A stretch of DNA of 64,000 nt from Suillus spraguei (GCA_016800925.1 JABCPU010000270.1:1-64000); one strand, 5' to 3'. Positions 46,571-59,140 are shown, counted from the first letter of the stretch. The notes: generated by a model not told the origin, from the letters alone. Numbers and translations are program-made.

Positions 46571-46941
46571 TGTTTTTTGATTTAAAAAAATTCAGTTTAT
46601 TGTCCTTTGGGGTCGCAGACCCTATGTTGGACATAGCCTCATACACGGAGGGCTTAAGGCTCCTGCTCGATCGTTTCTACGGGAATGAACACTAATCAGA
46701 ATGACCCATGCGTAGACTTTGATTGCTACTGCATGTCCTTCATTCAGGGTGCAACTGCCGACGTCGCCTTTACATGATAGATTCTCAATGAGACTTATCA
46801 TCGATCCTGTGCAATATTGCCGTATGCCTCACCACCGTATTGTTTTCCGATGAGTCACTGAGACAAACACTCAGGATTAGCGAAAGAATCCTAACGTACA
46901 ATGTCCTGTATCATTTCTCATGGCAGTAAACGTCTCTTCGG
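46571..46941. other. Intergenic, no gene recognised
   Basis: Short stretch between the shared downstream segment and the open frames at 46942. No motif or open frame of note is seen. Confidence 0.4.
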
Positions 46942-47762
46942 GTGCGTGAACTCGGAGAATATTCTCGTGCGGACTATATCAACATCATATCTTCTACACG
47001 CCTACCGCATCTCGTTGCTGACCAGCTAGTATGTCCATCTATCGTTACTAGCAAATTGTACCCCAGCACTGACGCCGAAACTGTACTCGCTGTACGCGAA
47101 GATATTAGTTTGCTCATTGAATTGTCATTTCGAAATTCACTGCACGCAGTCGCCGCGGGCGGAATTTATCGTATCAGCAAGTACTCTCCATCTGCGATTT
47201 TTGTGGAGATCGGATGGATATGTAGGTTTAAGCATGGCATGGCATTCTGACTGTCTCATGTTTCATGACGCCGTTCAAACTGAAAGCTCCACTTTTATTT
47301 TAAATGGCTGGAAATTTCATCAATGATGTGATATCCCCTGGCAGGCATTTCACCACTTCAAGATTCAATCTCTTTGTTCTCTGTTCATTCTTCACTGTAA
47401 CACGTGAAATGTTTTTGAAGGTGGCACTGCGCGCTTCGCCGAGACATTCCCCACTACGTACTCTTATCTCCGTTGAAATGCCGTTGCAGAAGCTTGGACT
47501 TGGACTGTTGCGTAACTTGAAGGCTGTGATGGACAGAATACAGTCTGCTGTGTATGATGTGTATGTTCCGAGCACAGCTGTCACGTCCCTAGAGCCAAGA
47601 ACATATGCCAGATTTCGGTGGCTGCAAGGTCCTCAACAGGCGGTGCTTCAGCTTTGGCAATCTGTGCAGACTGCAATCATGTCTAGATTGCATCATCACG
47701 ATAGCAATGCTCCGAAGGTAGCTCGGTTCATCACATCCGAAGTTGATATTCTCCAACTCTAG
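46942..47762 (+). CDS. Two adjacent open frames, possible hypothetical gene
   Basis: Frames 46942-47250 (no ATG at its 5' end) and 47304-47762 (from ATG, 152 residues). The second reads LQKLGLGLLRNLKAVMDRIQ and FRWLQGPQQAVLQLWQSVQT. An intron from GTAGGT near 47223 to CAG near 47344 could join them. No family is recognised and nothing else in the window matches, so gene status is uncertain. Confidence 0.3.
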
Positions 47763-48505
47763 AACCCGGAGTGAGTGATACACAATGTCTGGGCTCTGCA
47801 CGTCCCTAGTTCAGGGCGCGGCAATCGAACATCCAATTAAGCTCCTGTTCAGATCGATGCATTCGAACCCTGGAAAATCTGCAGATCCTGTGCGCCAGAA
47901 AATTTCTCTAGGAAGGCAATCGGAGAACAGTCAGAGTATGGATATGTGAGTCAAAGGTGATCACGATCACATTGCCTGATTTGTAGGAAGAACAGAAAAA
48001 TGGAACTGGTCAGACATTTGAAGGCTTTGTTACAAATTCAGTGGTGTTTCCGACGATGACAGAGTGGACGATGGTTATATCAGCACCACGTTTGAGTGCC
48101 TTGATCAAGACTGATATCATCAATTAACTTGACAGAACGACTAACATAAACATTAGTATCCGTTCTATGTAGCTCCTTCTAGCTATGGGTGCTTACGATC
48201 TACCAGGCGTCATTCTGCCATGGATGTCTGAGAAGTATCCGAGCCGGAAGAGCTCCTTGTCATCTTAATGTGTACTTGCTGGGACTTCAAAGAGATCTAC
48301 AACGAGCGAGTTCATGGATGGGGTGAGCATGGTGGGATGGGATTCTAGAACAGATTACACCGGGCAGGAGTTTTCATCGATCATAAATATCTGCGAATAG
48401 TTTATGCAGCGTCGGCTCTGCGATTTCGAGATTCACAACTGAAAGACACTCATCATGCCAAGCCACCACCGACAAGTCATTTCGTAGTCCAAATAAGCTA
48501 TATGA
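47763..48505. other. Intergenic, no gene recognised
   Basis: No frames with motifs; lies at the 3' side of DUF6533 copy C. Confidence 0.5.
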
Positions 48506-50108
48506 TCAGATATCACACTGTACTGACAGTACGGTCGGCAGATGACATGTTGGACGCAGAAATGCACCAGAGCCGTGCACTTGCCGGTTCACATGCCAGA
48601 GATGGAGATGCATGCGCGTGGCGAGGATCGCAAGGATGAAAGCTCGCAAGCTATGTGCGTGTTGTGGTGTTATTAGTAGAAATTCATAACAGAAGTTGGA
48701 GGCGCATACTCTTCGAGGAGAGAGTAATATACGACCTGGGTGTGCGGAATATCAGTGACTTGCACCTATTGACAGGTATAGGGAAGTTTACGCACATCAG
48801 AAGACATTACTAGAGCCCAGGACATTCACGGTCGAGAGAACTTTCAAGACAATAATCATCATTGATGAGGATGAAAAGATATGGAAGTGCCGACTCACAC
48901 AAACCGCATGCATAATAGAATATGTTATGCTTCACCAGAACGGCGTGCATACTGCCGTTGGACGCTCGCCAGGTCTGGACGATACGTATGAGTGTTAGGG
49001 CGAACAGTCCTGGAGAGAACATCATTCATTGCGTCTTAATCCAAGTTCCCAGTGACATACCAAGCTGAAAGATAAACAAGAGAAGAAACGGCATGAAGAA
49101 TTGGACTCTGGTTGAGCTCCGGAAGTAGCCTGTGATACCTGGGACCACGCTAGTCGTAACTGTGAGGTAGAGTAAATACATGCTAGTAGTAATGGGGGAA
49201 AGTGAGAGCACAAACTATGAGAGCTAATGATAGAGCTGAAACATATGCCAATGAACGATGCGGCGGTAGCCTGGCTGATTCATCAGCCATGGGGTCGGAT
49301 GTCATGGGACTCACAAAAAGGGTAGACAGCATGGCTATTAGTATGATCCTGTTGCTGTTCCAAAGTGCATATGTCCTAAGCACAAATTTTTTTGGAGGAA
49401 TCGGATCAGAAGTACGTGTATGTCGCGGAGGAAGGAGAGATACATTCAGAGCAAGTGAGTGATATCACTCCGAGACCTGTAAGAGAAAAGAGTAGCGCTC
49501 GGCAGGGATGTGCATGTAGCGTGTACCGTACACGTACTTGAGTAGATATTGAGCAGTATCTTGCATTTCTGGCGATGTTATACGGTCAGCGTCCTTCATC
49601 GGCCTACGCATTCACATACTTCAGGGTTCTCGTTCGGGGGGAAATTCACTGAAGCACAACAAGTCAATTCAATATGAAGGGATGTATGCCAGGATTGAAC
49701 GCACGAAATATGTCCGTGACAACAAATAAAAAAGGTACATACAAAGGACTTTTACCTTGGTCCAACGCGACCGACATAAAAACTTCCACTTTAAGCAGCA
49801 TGTTATCAATATTTGAACCGAGACATCACAGCAGAAGTGCGTCACCTCTTCGTGAAGTGAACAAACATAGTCATAGATCTGGATAGGTGAGTTTAACTGT
49901 GGACGGGATAGATCAGAACGGGCTTACCCATAATGTTGCCATTGACGCTAAGCTGCCACGTCAGAACGCAAAACAAGTGGTTCAAACACCACGCACTGCA
50001 TGTGAACTAGTGGACCATAGCCCGGGTGTGTCTATTATTGCCTTACCGCCATCGTGTTGGGAAAACGACACACCTGGCCGCTGCAATCTCGTCAGCAGAA
50101 TATTCCAT
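48506..50108 (-). pseudogene. DUF6533-type membrane protein, copy C, frame broken in the core
   Basis: Inverted copy of the 6-10 kb genes. The start at 50108 reads MEYSADEIAAA, followed by exons IYDYVCSLHEE and KWKFLCRSRWTKV. Compared with copy B, about 11 nt are missing after the KWKFLCRSRWTKV exon, so the KYLYxLARY helix is lost and the frame changes. Later blocks remain: LRTYALWNSNRIILIAML, LTLIRIVQTWRASNG, LVKHNIFYYACGL and ILATRMHLHLWHVNR, ending at 48506. Intron positions are conserved. Confidence 0.7.
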
Positions 50109-51269
50109 CCGAGGTGAAAAAAGGGTTTTGCGCGTTCATCTTGTACCTTCTTAAGTATCTCAAGCTCTTTTGAATAAGCTTCATAAACGGATTCTAAAGT
50201 ACACCATTCTAATTCGGCTCAGCTTCTTTCGCTGTAATTCGAAACGATTGACTGCCAGAGGTACCTCGCCCGAAAATTGCTTTTAGTCGTTTTGTAGCAT
50301 TGATTATTACTTGGGTAGACAAATGAAGGTATTGAAGGTGTCCCTTTAACAAAACGAGATCGTACGCATTCTATTGGGAAAGGGTAAATTACTGTCTCAG
50401 TCTTGCGTTTGCAGTGAAGGCGTTTATTTTCCAAAGAACGACAAGAACCCTGTAGGAAACCAGGCATTGTCAGAAATGAGGGTTGTTAAAATGCTAATCT
50501 GACGAACTAGCTGCTCTAGCGCGCCTTCTTTCTGGCAAATGTGCAGCATGCATGTCCAACCTGGACGCGCTAGTGAAGCCACCAGATTATCTTGGTCTAC
50601 ACAACCCTCCACAAAAATGCCTGCACTCAGAAAGTTATCTTTTTTTTCTGAATTCAAGGGATCGCAGGTTGTGGCCCATTTATCTAAAAACTGGTTACTT
50701 GTAACGTCGGATCAGCAATGTCAAGATTGAATGGTATGTACATACCAAATAGAGTTGCTAGCTGTGACCGAAAGTTCCCACACGAAAAATACCAGTTGAT
50801 CCGGGGATCTGAATACCTACACATTCACCCGTCAGGACAACGACAAACTACCCTCCTCGATACACCGGTCCGATGTGAATAGGGACATGACTTTGCTGGT
50901 GAGAAGTACCAACTATTATAAGCGTATTATGTGCGCAAGAGATCACCTCCATCAAAATCAAGGCCTCATTATGTGCGCAACACGGAGCTGATCTGCATAT
51001 AGAGTCATATTATAGAAGCTCTTGGACCTCGGTATATTGCAGAGTGCCTCGGAGGGCAGAGTCCGGGAACGTCGCGTGCCTTCGTGGGGCCATTATCATT
51101 ACGCCTGCTGCAGTCCAAAGTTTTGGTTGTTATACGGTAGAACTATGGGAATACCGTGATCGTAAATTAGAAAGCAGATTCGTCCTCCCGGATGGGGTGG
51201 TGGTGCTAGGTAACCTGGCGCATACTCCCACACAGTTACGGTAACCTCGATTTCTCGGCCCCGGAGGTT
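50109..51269. other. Intergenic, no gene recognised
   Basis: A minus-strand frame at 50424-50657 contains LARPGWTCMLHICQKEGALE, which looks protein-like, but no gene could be built around it. Confidence 0.4.
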
Positions 51270-51700
51270 GAACTAGGGGAGGATAGTACGCCCCGAGGGA
51301 TGAGCTACGATATGATCAGGGTCAAAGTTGCCGTTAAACTCATCTGGCCTTCTGTGACAAGGTAAGTAGAAAAGAAGGAGGCCACAGAGGGGGATTTCGG
51401 CAGATGCTGAGTTGTCTACAGGTGTGGGAGGGGAACAACGATTAATGTTGACCCGTTTGAAATTGATGAGCTGGCAGTGGTGGATCGAGTGGATTAGTGT
51501 ACAAAATAGTACTTGATAAAAGACGACCAATGTTAAATCGGTATGGTAGTTGCCACAGATGTGATGAAGGTTGTTGAGGTTGTAGGGGTTGCAGTAGTCA
51601 CACAGGGCATGTTTGATGTTTACTATGGATTGCTGCTCGAGGGATTTGACGAAGAGAGGATTAATTAATGTATGGCATGCTGCGTTTGATCCAACTTGTC
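51270..51700 (-). pseudogene. Ser/Thr-rich membrane protein, family member 5, degraded
   Basis: The minus strand keeps LLLFYLPCHRRPDEFNGNFD followed by PDHIVAHPSG. These are the end of the helix, the stop-transfer and the family motif. Upstream, in another frame, it reads TPTTSTTFITSVATTIPI, matching the ectodomain of member 3. Most of the helix is lost, the frames disagree and the tail is absent. Confidence 0.7.
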
Positions 51701-53399
51701 TGGACGACACGAGACGAGGTGAAGACTTCCGTGTAGCGATAGTCCGTTGGTGATTAAGCCAAGGTGTGACCCAAGCTGGACGGAGTTTCAAATAAAACTT
51801 TCACTCATCGACATCGACGACTCTACTTATCGATCTTGCGACCCGTGCATGAGCGACCTGAACATTTGAATGGCATCATAATGTCAAAATCATGCACAAA
51901 CTATTAGCACGGTTTTAGGATTGGTTTTATTTCTTGATGAAGTTCTAAGGAACCGACTCATCAGCCGTACGTCCGCATCTGTAGTATGCACAACAGCCGC
52001 AGCACTGGCCTATTATCAGTCAAGCTACACAAGGCGTACAATATCTCAGCCCTATTACTTAGTAAATGGGCAACGCAAGTTAGCTGAACTGACTATGTAT
52101 GAACTAACTTCCTACATACCTTCTGCCAGTGCTACATTTCAGTTGGAAGGCTCCTCGTGGTAAGTCACACATCTTAATGTCTGTCACGGTTTATAATTAT
52201 TTCATCACCCTGCTTCCTTTCCGACTTTCAATGTTGAAGGCGTCGTCTAAAACAATTGCACAAGCCCAACCTATGCAGTCGAAAAACGTCTCGAAAAGGT
52301 TCGTTTCAAACGTCGAATGTCATTAATGAATTGCCAAGCATTCACCATGTAGTCCTGCTAATGTGGCCTTGCTCCTGATATCGTTCCCTGATCGGTACGG
52401 CATGTCTTTGGAAGTGCCACAAGCCCGTGTCGAAGCACGTGGCAGACAGAACTGGCACTGGTTCGCACACATGGCCTTCATATCAAAGGCATCGCTTCAT
52501 TTGTCCTTAGGAAGCTCACGAGTTCTGCTCTTTTAGTCCGAAAGTGTCTCATTCTGTACCTCACAGGCCAAAGTGACTCTGCCATCCTGCACGAAATAAA
52601 AAAGTACTAATTCGTCAGGTCCAGCCGTAAAAACGTTGTACTTTTAGGGTCCGAGCATGCCATCTGTAGGCACCTCTGTTCAAACGATCACTACGATGAG
52701 ATCAAGACGGTATCATGTCGCTTTCAAATTATGTTAGACACTTTTAAACTGACACCACCATTCTCGGGACACGATGTGAGAGCACACCAGATGAATTTCC
52801 CCTCCTGTAGGTGCCTCTCGACGAGGAGAACACCTGCATACATCACTGTGCGTATCGTATCTTGCTGGACGTTTTATACACTTGATGACTGCATTTTCGT
52901 AAATAATTAAGCAGCTAACATCCGTATTTTCCCGACGGCCACACCCATTTTTCTACAAAATATCTCGCGATCTCGCAGCAAGGGTCGCAGTTGATGCTTA
53001 CCCACCCTCATAACTTTCACATAGCTTCCGGATTCCCTTTATGCATTAGTCATGGTTATTCTGTGTTACGCGAGTAAGTGCTCACCAATATTATTATGTC
53101 CTGGTAAGTGTATATGATTTGGTCTTCCCGTGTACGTTCTCATCCGTCTGTAGGCGTTTTGCTTGACATGATATCAAAGATTTTGGAATTGATAGCATTG
53201 ATGTCTGGGCTCCTGATGTTTGGAGATTACTATTAGGTGATTCTTCAAAGAATGCTTGCTTGTCTGAATGGCACTATATCTCGTAGTTGTATCAGTTATG
53301 TTACCATTTTTGCATTACACAGCTTGCTACATATAACTCGAAGCTCTCGCTGCGCTCACCCGCATGTTATATAGGCACAACTGCTTCGCCATTGCTGAG
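51701..53399. other. Intergenic, no gene recognised
   Basis: AT-rich, short ORFs only (largest 51921-52163 plus strand, no motif). No repeat partner recognised. Confidence 0.45.
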
Positions 53400-53530
53400 A
53401 GTGACGAGTTTCAACTTACAAAGCATTCTCGCGTTTGTTAGGCAGTGAACGCTATGAGTATTTCTCATGAATCAGTTTACCGGCTATCGCTTTGGACGCG
53501 ATCGTGACAGCCAGGTAGTGCCTGCGTCAT
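53400..53530. repeat. Short dispersed repeat, copy 1 of 3
   Basis: Shares ordered blocks ('aagcattctc', 'tctcatg..aatcagt', 'ggctatc', 'cgtgacagc(c/t)aggta(g/a)tg') with 57170-57340 and, in part, 62560-62670. Confidence 0.6.
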
Positions 53531-53560
53531 GCCGCGGCGTGCATCTATGCGATGAGTCTA

Positions 53561-54612
53561 CTACCTTATGGACTCATATGCAGGCGGAACATCCCTTCCT
53601 TCCTCGCTGGGCACCTGTCCCGCATCCTGGTGCTGAACAGCGCCAGACCCCTCACCGTCAACTTCTTGTTGTGTAGGTAGGCTGCGCCCCTGACGGCCAG
53701 CAGCAGAAGCAGTTTCTCGCTCTTTCATCCCACGACTAGAAGAAGACGCATTGCTGACGCTTTGAGCAGGTGATGTGAGAGGGCGCGGGGTGTGCCAGTC
53801 TGCTTGCTGCATTGCATACGTATTAGGTCCTCCTTGGGGATACTGACCTAGTTCTGGGCGTACGAAGCCATGAGAGGGGTACCCCTCGCCGGGGGAGGTG
53901 GCGGTGTCACTGTATTGCGAGGGAGAACTGATTGTGTGGCGGATGCTTGGACTTGCTACTGCGCCGGTGGTTGCACTCGCAGGTAGGTTGGAACTTACTT
54001 CAGGTTGGCGCATGCTTACTCCACGGTCAGGGTAGGGGGTGATCTCATTTCCTTCGCCAAGGTCGATTTGAGGACGGGTTCCACCCCCGGAGGGATGGGA
54101 AACGATACGATCGGGGTCCAAGTTCCCATCAGCTTCGTTTCGCCTTCTGCGCCGACGTAGGCAGAAGACGCAGAGCCCAAATAGGGCGACTACGGCGACA
54201 CCACCGACGACACCACCTACGATTGCGCCGATGTTTATTGTGCTTCCAGGTGATGGAGTGGGGATAGCGATAGGGGTACTTGTAGATATCCCTGTGGTGA
54301 TGATGGTTGTTGATCCGTACGAATATTGTGATCTGATAAATCAGGTGAACAACTGTAGAAACAAATGAGATTCAAGAGGACGAACGTGATCGTAGTGGGT
54401 AACGTAGTTGCCACAGATGTCATAGAGGTTGCATCTGGGGTTGTGCTAGTCGTAGCTGGAGTTGTGCTCGTTGTAACAGGAGTAGTTGATGCTGGGGCAT
54501 TGCTGCTGCTCACGGAATATTGTGAAGGGGTGGAAGTAGTAGTTGGGGGTGCTAATGTAGTTGGCGATGTTGCGGTGGGAACAACAGTTACTGATCGCGT
54601 CGAATAGGCCAT
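53561..54612 (-). CDS. Ser/Thr-rich single-pass membrane protein, family member 3
   Basis: Two exons joined by a 52-bp intron near 54318-54369. The start at 54612 gives MAYSTRSVTVVPTATSPTT, and a TATA-like element lies 49-57 nt upstream. A longer frame from 54693 is less likely. The Ser/Thr-rich region has TSTTPATTSTTPDATSM; the helix is AIVGGVVGGVAVVALFGLCV; then LRRRRRRNEADGNLDPDRIV, SHPSGGGTRPQIDLGEGNEI, PSQYSDTATSPGEGYPSHGF, and the C-terminal block GSGAVQHQDAGQVPSEEGRD plus VPPAYESIR. The intact end with PPAY confirms the family tail. Probably at the cell surface with a cytoplasmic WW-binding tail, by inference. Confidence 0.78.
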
Positions 54613-54660
54613 GTGTGTACTAGAGAGCCTCGGATCTGACGGGTTGACTACATAGAGGAG

Positions 54661-54669
54661 TATATATAG
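54661..54669 (-). promoter_or_regulatory. TATA-like element of member 3
   Basis: TATATATA on the minus strand about 50 nt before the start codon at 54612. This supports that start over the upstream ATG at 54693. Confidence 0.45.
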
Positions 54670-57169
54670 GGGTGCTATCGTTAGTAGATCCAAGTCACAT
54701 GTTTAAAATTCAAATTCAAGTATTCAATATATAATATGGATACTATGGGCTTGAAATTAAGCGTGTGTAGCTATATCAAGCAATAACACAGGGAATTTTG
54801 TCGTCAAACTTATTCTGAATTTGTGAAGTCAGTATACTGGAGTCCAAATGGTGAATGGTAGTGAGCGACTCGTACGACAGGACGGCAGGACTAGCGTGGG
54901 ATGTTGAGAGTCGAGAACCCGTCGAAGGTCTGAATGCATTGATGAAGACGAGGCACGGTAAGTTATCCACCCGAGGGAACAATAATTGAGACACGTGTAG
55001 GCGATAGAATCAAAACTGGAATGACAAAAACAGGCAAACGGCTTACCACAATCAAACAAGGTCGGTCAGTTTGTAACAACTTATTGTCAGGTCACAGACC
55101 GGCTCGATCAAGATCTATATCGTCGTTCTGGACGCAAGGACGTATAACCACCGACGATTTAAGGTTTACATAAGCTACCATATCGGCTCCTTCCGAGTCG
55201 AGCTCGTCACTCCAACTTGATGAGGTGCTGCACAACACTATAAAACTATGGACGTAACGGAAAGAATACAAGGATAACGCATGGAATGCGCACCCTAGTG
55301 GACGGCCCAAACAGAGACTCGTGCAACTCCCTCGACACCAAACAAAATTAAACGACCATTGTCTCAGCTACCAGCTGCTCGCTCCTCTCATTCTCGTGGA
55401 GTAAATCTGTATCTGATTCGTTTGAGTGGTGCTTGCTGCGAGTTACATTCTGGGCGAACAGGTCAAACAAGGAATTTTTACTGAGCGGTGTCAAGGACAT
55501 TCAAAGACCAGCAGCGAAATCGTCCTGTAGACATCATTCCAAAGGTTTCCAGTGTATTTTTATCGCTCTCGTGACTCATAGTGCCTCATGCACGTCAATT
55601 CACATAGATTCAGTTGATATAATAGACATACCAACAATCTCTGTGCCTGAAAAAAAACCGCCTGGATTCCAAGGAGGTCCACATAAGCTGCTCTTGTACA
55701 TAGTCCATGATCTCCTTGATTGAGATCCCGAATGTCTACCATATCTTCTCCGCCTCCTGATAAGATAAAAATCTCTCTTCAAGACGATGCGAGGTCGTAC
55801 CAATACATACCCGGCGTTGCGCACGGACGACCCATTGTTATATGTACATCTGACGCCTCACTTCGACTTTTGGACCTAGAGTATGGTGCACATATAGATG
55901 ATGAGATGGAGATAACAGACTAGGAGCAGGGTGGGCGTCATTGCCTCAGGAGTCAGCCAAGCAAAACTGTTGCAAGCGGAAGTAATGACGGGACAGTGAG
56001 TTGTGGGACATTAAGACCGTGCAAGAACCACTAAGGCTCCGGCTGCGAGTTTCGTAGGGTGTGGGACCTGTTAAAGTATAAGCGCGCTGAATAGTTAGAC
56101 GATTGTTAGCGATAGTTATGCGATAAGGAGAGTGATAATTCTGTGATGATAAACGATAGATATTGACGATTCTGATGATAACGAGCGCGAGACGAGAACG
56201 AGACGGATCTAATTGCCTTCCTGCAAAAACGAGTGTACGTGAGCTAGTTTATACTATGAAACGCTAAGGGTCCTCGGGAATGGAAAGGCCGAACGATTAG
56301 GTGAAAACGGATGCAGAAGGAAGTGGCGTTGAGCCTGACAGGGTAGAGTGGAGAGAGGGAGAAAAAAGAGGGTACGGTTAAGTAGCAAGGAGGTGAAAGT
56401 GACGAGAGACGGGATAAGGGTCGATGCTGGCGAGGAAGGGATGACGGAGTTGAGCTGAGGCGGTGGTCGTTGATGGTGGTCAAGGTAAGCGTTACTTCGC
56501 AAACGATTGGTAATCACTACAACCGAGACATTGCCAAATAAAAAGAATATGCTGGAGTCCAGATGATAAAAGAACTGTGGGCCTTGACACTGGGCCAGTG
56601 GTGGCTCAGTGAGGTTGGGTAGTAACAGTGCGGCCCGATGTGAAGACGGTGAATCAGCTCAGGGTCTGAATCCAGTCCAGACGGGGCGCAAGAAGTTCAG
56701 GTGAGCTACCCACCGGCAACAACGATTACGACTGCAGGAGGACACAACGATAACCGAGATGGAGTAGAAATCTGGCATGCAAAGACGGGTGCAACTTGAA
56801 CTTGATTGGGAACTAAGCGCTTAGCCTGGAAGAAAATCTCTGGGTTAGGAAAGAGTTTGGCTCGATAATCGATTTTCAACACTGCCGTGATCATTTAAAT
56901 CCCTGATTTCAGGCCTCAACGTCGGTACTGTACGAACGATATCATTAGTCTGGTTCTCGCATATGTAACTATAGCTTCAAGTGACGGAGGCCGAAGCCAG
57001 GGCCTAGCAGATAGTCGCAGTGATCCTAACTCGGCGGGCGGGGTTTGAATGGTTTTAACCTTCCCGGAGTGCACATGATAGTCATTCGCGATGTTTTCTT
57101 CTCTCTTTGTGCCCATCTGCCCCTCTCGTCTCTCACCTCAGGGATAAATGCTGCGCATATTACAGAGCT
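54670..57169. other. Long noncoding stretch with a strand-asymmetric purine-rich tract
   Basis: No gene recognised. The plus strand between about 56090 and 56480 is rich in G and A (for example 'gagagagggagaaaaaagag'). Reverse frames across it are low-complexity Pro/Ser/Leu and are not taken as genes. Confidence 0.5.
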
Positions 57170-57339
57170 GGTACTTAATTTCAAGTTGAAAAGCATTCTC
57201 ACTCGGGCACTGTGTGCTTGACACTGAGCATCTCTCATGTCCGAATCAGTCCGATTCGTGGCTATCACTCTAGAGGTCATCGTGACAGCTAGGTAATGTT
57301 CAGTAATTATCGGCTTGTCTAATTCCATCTTTCCACTGG
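57170..57339. repeat. Short dispersed repeat, copy 2 of 3
   Basis: Matches 53400-53530 and 62560-62670; includes 'gattcgtggctatcactct' and 'cgtgacagctaggtaatgtt'. It abuts the start of the large dispersed element. Confidence 0.65.
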
Positions 57340-59140
57340 GACCCCATTCAAATTGGTCGTCTTCCTGCGTCTGTTGCTTTTGACCTTGAATCGCATTCTT
57401 CTCTCGTCTTCTTCGATTACTCATTCGCTCGTCCATTTGGGCCCAAGTTCGCGTTTCGCTGAAATCCTCATAACCTCAGTGATTCATTGCCGTGCTCTCA
57501 CTACCGACGTTGAGTTCGAGGTCGCGTGTGATCTCGATTTTATGTTTGGGATGAACTGGATTACTGCGTGGCCACCGTTTTGTGGGGAGATGAGACTCCC
57601 GTCTCCAATCCTCCATGTCTGACATTCAAGGTGGGTGACAGTGTCCCATTGTCCTCGTTTTTTTAGTATCTGCTCATTTCCTTCTGTGTTTTTTGAAGCT
57701 CCGTGTATACTTAGTGGTGATGTCAATCGTATTGAACCTACTGCTAATGTTGGCGAATTAGAATTATCTCAGTCTTCGTCCCTCGTCGGGGTAATTTTAT
57801 TGTCTTTGTAGACGTTCAGACTCGAACTTTATTGTCCATGACATCTTTTTCGGGCCGTTGGACTTGGTTGAGGAGCTCGCAGCCCGGAGAGAGAGCGAGC
57901 AAGGTTAAGATTGGCTCAAGCTACACGACAACCTGGTCTATCCGCTGACTAAGCTACAGAAAGGGCCGACAAGGTCGGTGCATAGCTCCTGCCCTCAGAA
58001 CCCCCAGTCCACCGTGTCAATCAGGGGCCCCATAATTTTTCAACTCAGGAAGTCTAAGTTGTCAAACGCAAGAGTTAAAGACTTTAGCCTGGCCAGTGTC
58101 AAAATCGAAATTTGTGTCTCATGGATTACGTAGGTTCGAAACCTGCTGAACTACAGTTTTTTTTATCAGAACATACTTTGGCATTCATTCGTGGATAGTT
58201 TTTTTAGAAGCTCATCGTAACTGGTCTTAGCCAGGTGGTTACCACAACAGAGTCAAAATCTATTTCTCTGGAACTGTGCAGGTTTGAAACCTGTCGACGA
58301 CAAGATTTTCTGTCGGAACACACATTGACATTCACTCATGGATGGATGCTTTATAAGTTCACCGCAACTGATCTTAGCCAGGTTGTTGCCACAACAGAAT
58401 CAAAATCTGTTTCCCTTGAACTGTACAGGTTCGAAACCTGCCGACAACAAGGTTTTTTCTATCGGAAGACACCTTCATATTGACTCGTGATGGTTACTTT
58501 GGAAGTTCACCGTAGGTGGTCATAGCATGGTTTCCAAAGCAGAATCAAAATCTGTTGGACTGTACAGGTTTGAAACCTGCCGACGACGAGGTCTTTTTTT
58601 CTATCGGAACACACCTTGACATTCACTCATGGATGGTTTCTTTAGAAGTTCACCGTAGCTTGTCTTAACCTGGTGGTTGCCAAGGCAGAATCAAAATCTG
58701 CCGACGACGAGGTTTTTGTGTCAGAACACACCTTGACATCCACTCATGGATGGATGCTTTATAAGTTCCCTGCAATTGGTCTTAGCCAGGTGGTTGCCAC
58801 AACAGAATCAAAATCTGTTTCTCTTGGACTGTACAGGTTCGAAACCTACCGACACCAAGGTTTTTCCTATCGGAAGACAACTTCATATTGACTCGTGATG
58901 GTTTCTTTGTAAGTTCACCATAACTGGTCTTAGCCTGATGCGTACCACAACAGACTCAAAATCTGTTTCTCTTGGACTGTGTAGGTTCGAAACCTTAGGT
59001 TACCGATGACAACATTTTTTTCTATCAGAACATACCTTGACATTCACTCATGGATGGATTCCTTGGAGGTTCATCTTAACCGGTCTTAGCCCCTGTGCAA
59101 ATTGGTGTTGCAACATTAATATTTACTCCATGGTGAGTCA
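57340..59140 (+). repeat. Large dispersed element, copy 2 (paired with 23830-25330)
   Basis: Plus-strand counterpart of the 24 kb element. It starts with a decayed frame (VVFLRLLLLTLN, HCRALTTDVEFEVACDLD, FMFGMNWITAWPPFCGEM, LPSPILHV then stop) and 'gaattagaattatctcagtc'. The tRNA-like array follows, and it ends with the shared tail 'cttagcccctgtgcaaat' and 'tttactccatgg'. The open frame vaguely recalls retroelement protease regions. Class unresolved. Confidence 0.65.
58085..59095 (+). repeat. tRNA-like tandem array 3, about 7 units
   Basis: The best-preserved array. B-box cores lie at about 58133, 58281, 58429, 58567, 58836 and 58984, so the period is 148 bp. The unit near 58690 lost its B box by a deletion fusing the anticodon arm to CTGCCGACGACG. 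Each unit reads TAGCCAGGTGGTTGCCAC (A-box-like), ACAGAATCAAAATCTGT, a variable segment, CAGGTTCGAAACCTGC, CGACGAC and then a T-run, followed by a ~65 bp spacer with 'cttgacattcactcatggat'. Acceptor pairing is lost. Confidence 0.88.

Noticed and set aside
54365..54607. 80-codon plus-strand Val-rich ORF
   Set aside because: Antisense shadow of the Ser/Thr-rich region of member 3.
56244..56517. Minus-strand Ser/Pro/Leu-rich ORFs
   Set aside because: They cross a purine-rich tract, so the open frames reflect base composition; no motif or splice structure is seen.
57026..57436. 136-codon minus-strand ORF with RRRREKN and Gln-rich stretch
   Set aside because: It is antisense to the better-supported frame of the large dispersed element and is not preserved in the 25 kb copy.
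58085..59095. CRISPR array
   Set aside because: Regular repeats suggested it, but the organism is a fungus, the unit is 148 bp, the spacers are also repeats and the core is a tRNA-like Pol III unit.
58085..59095. Cluster of functional tRNA-Ser/Leu genes
   Set aside because: The acceptor strands are not complementary, D-arm pairing is poor and anticodon triplets drift, so the units cannot be normal tRNAs.
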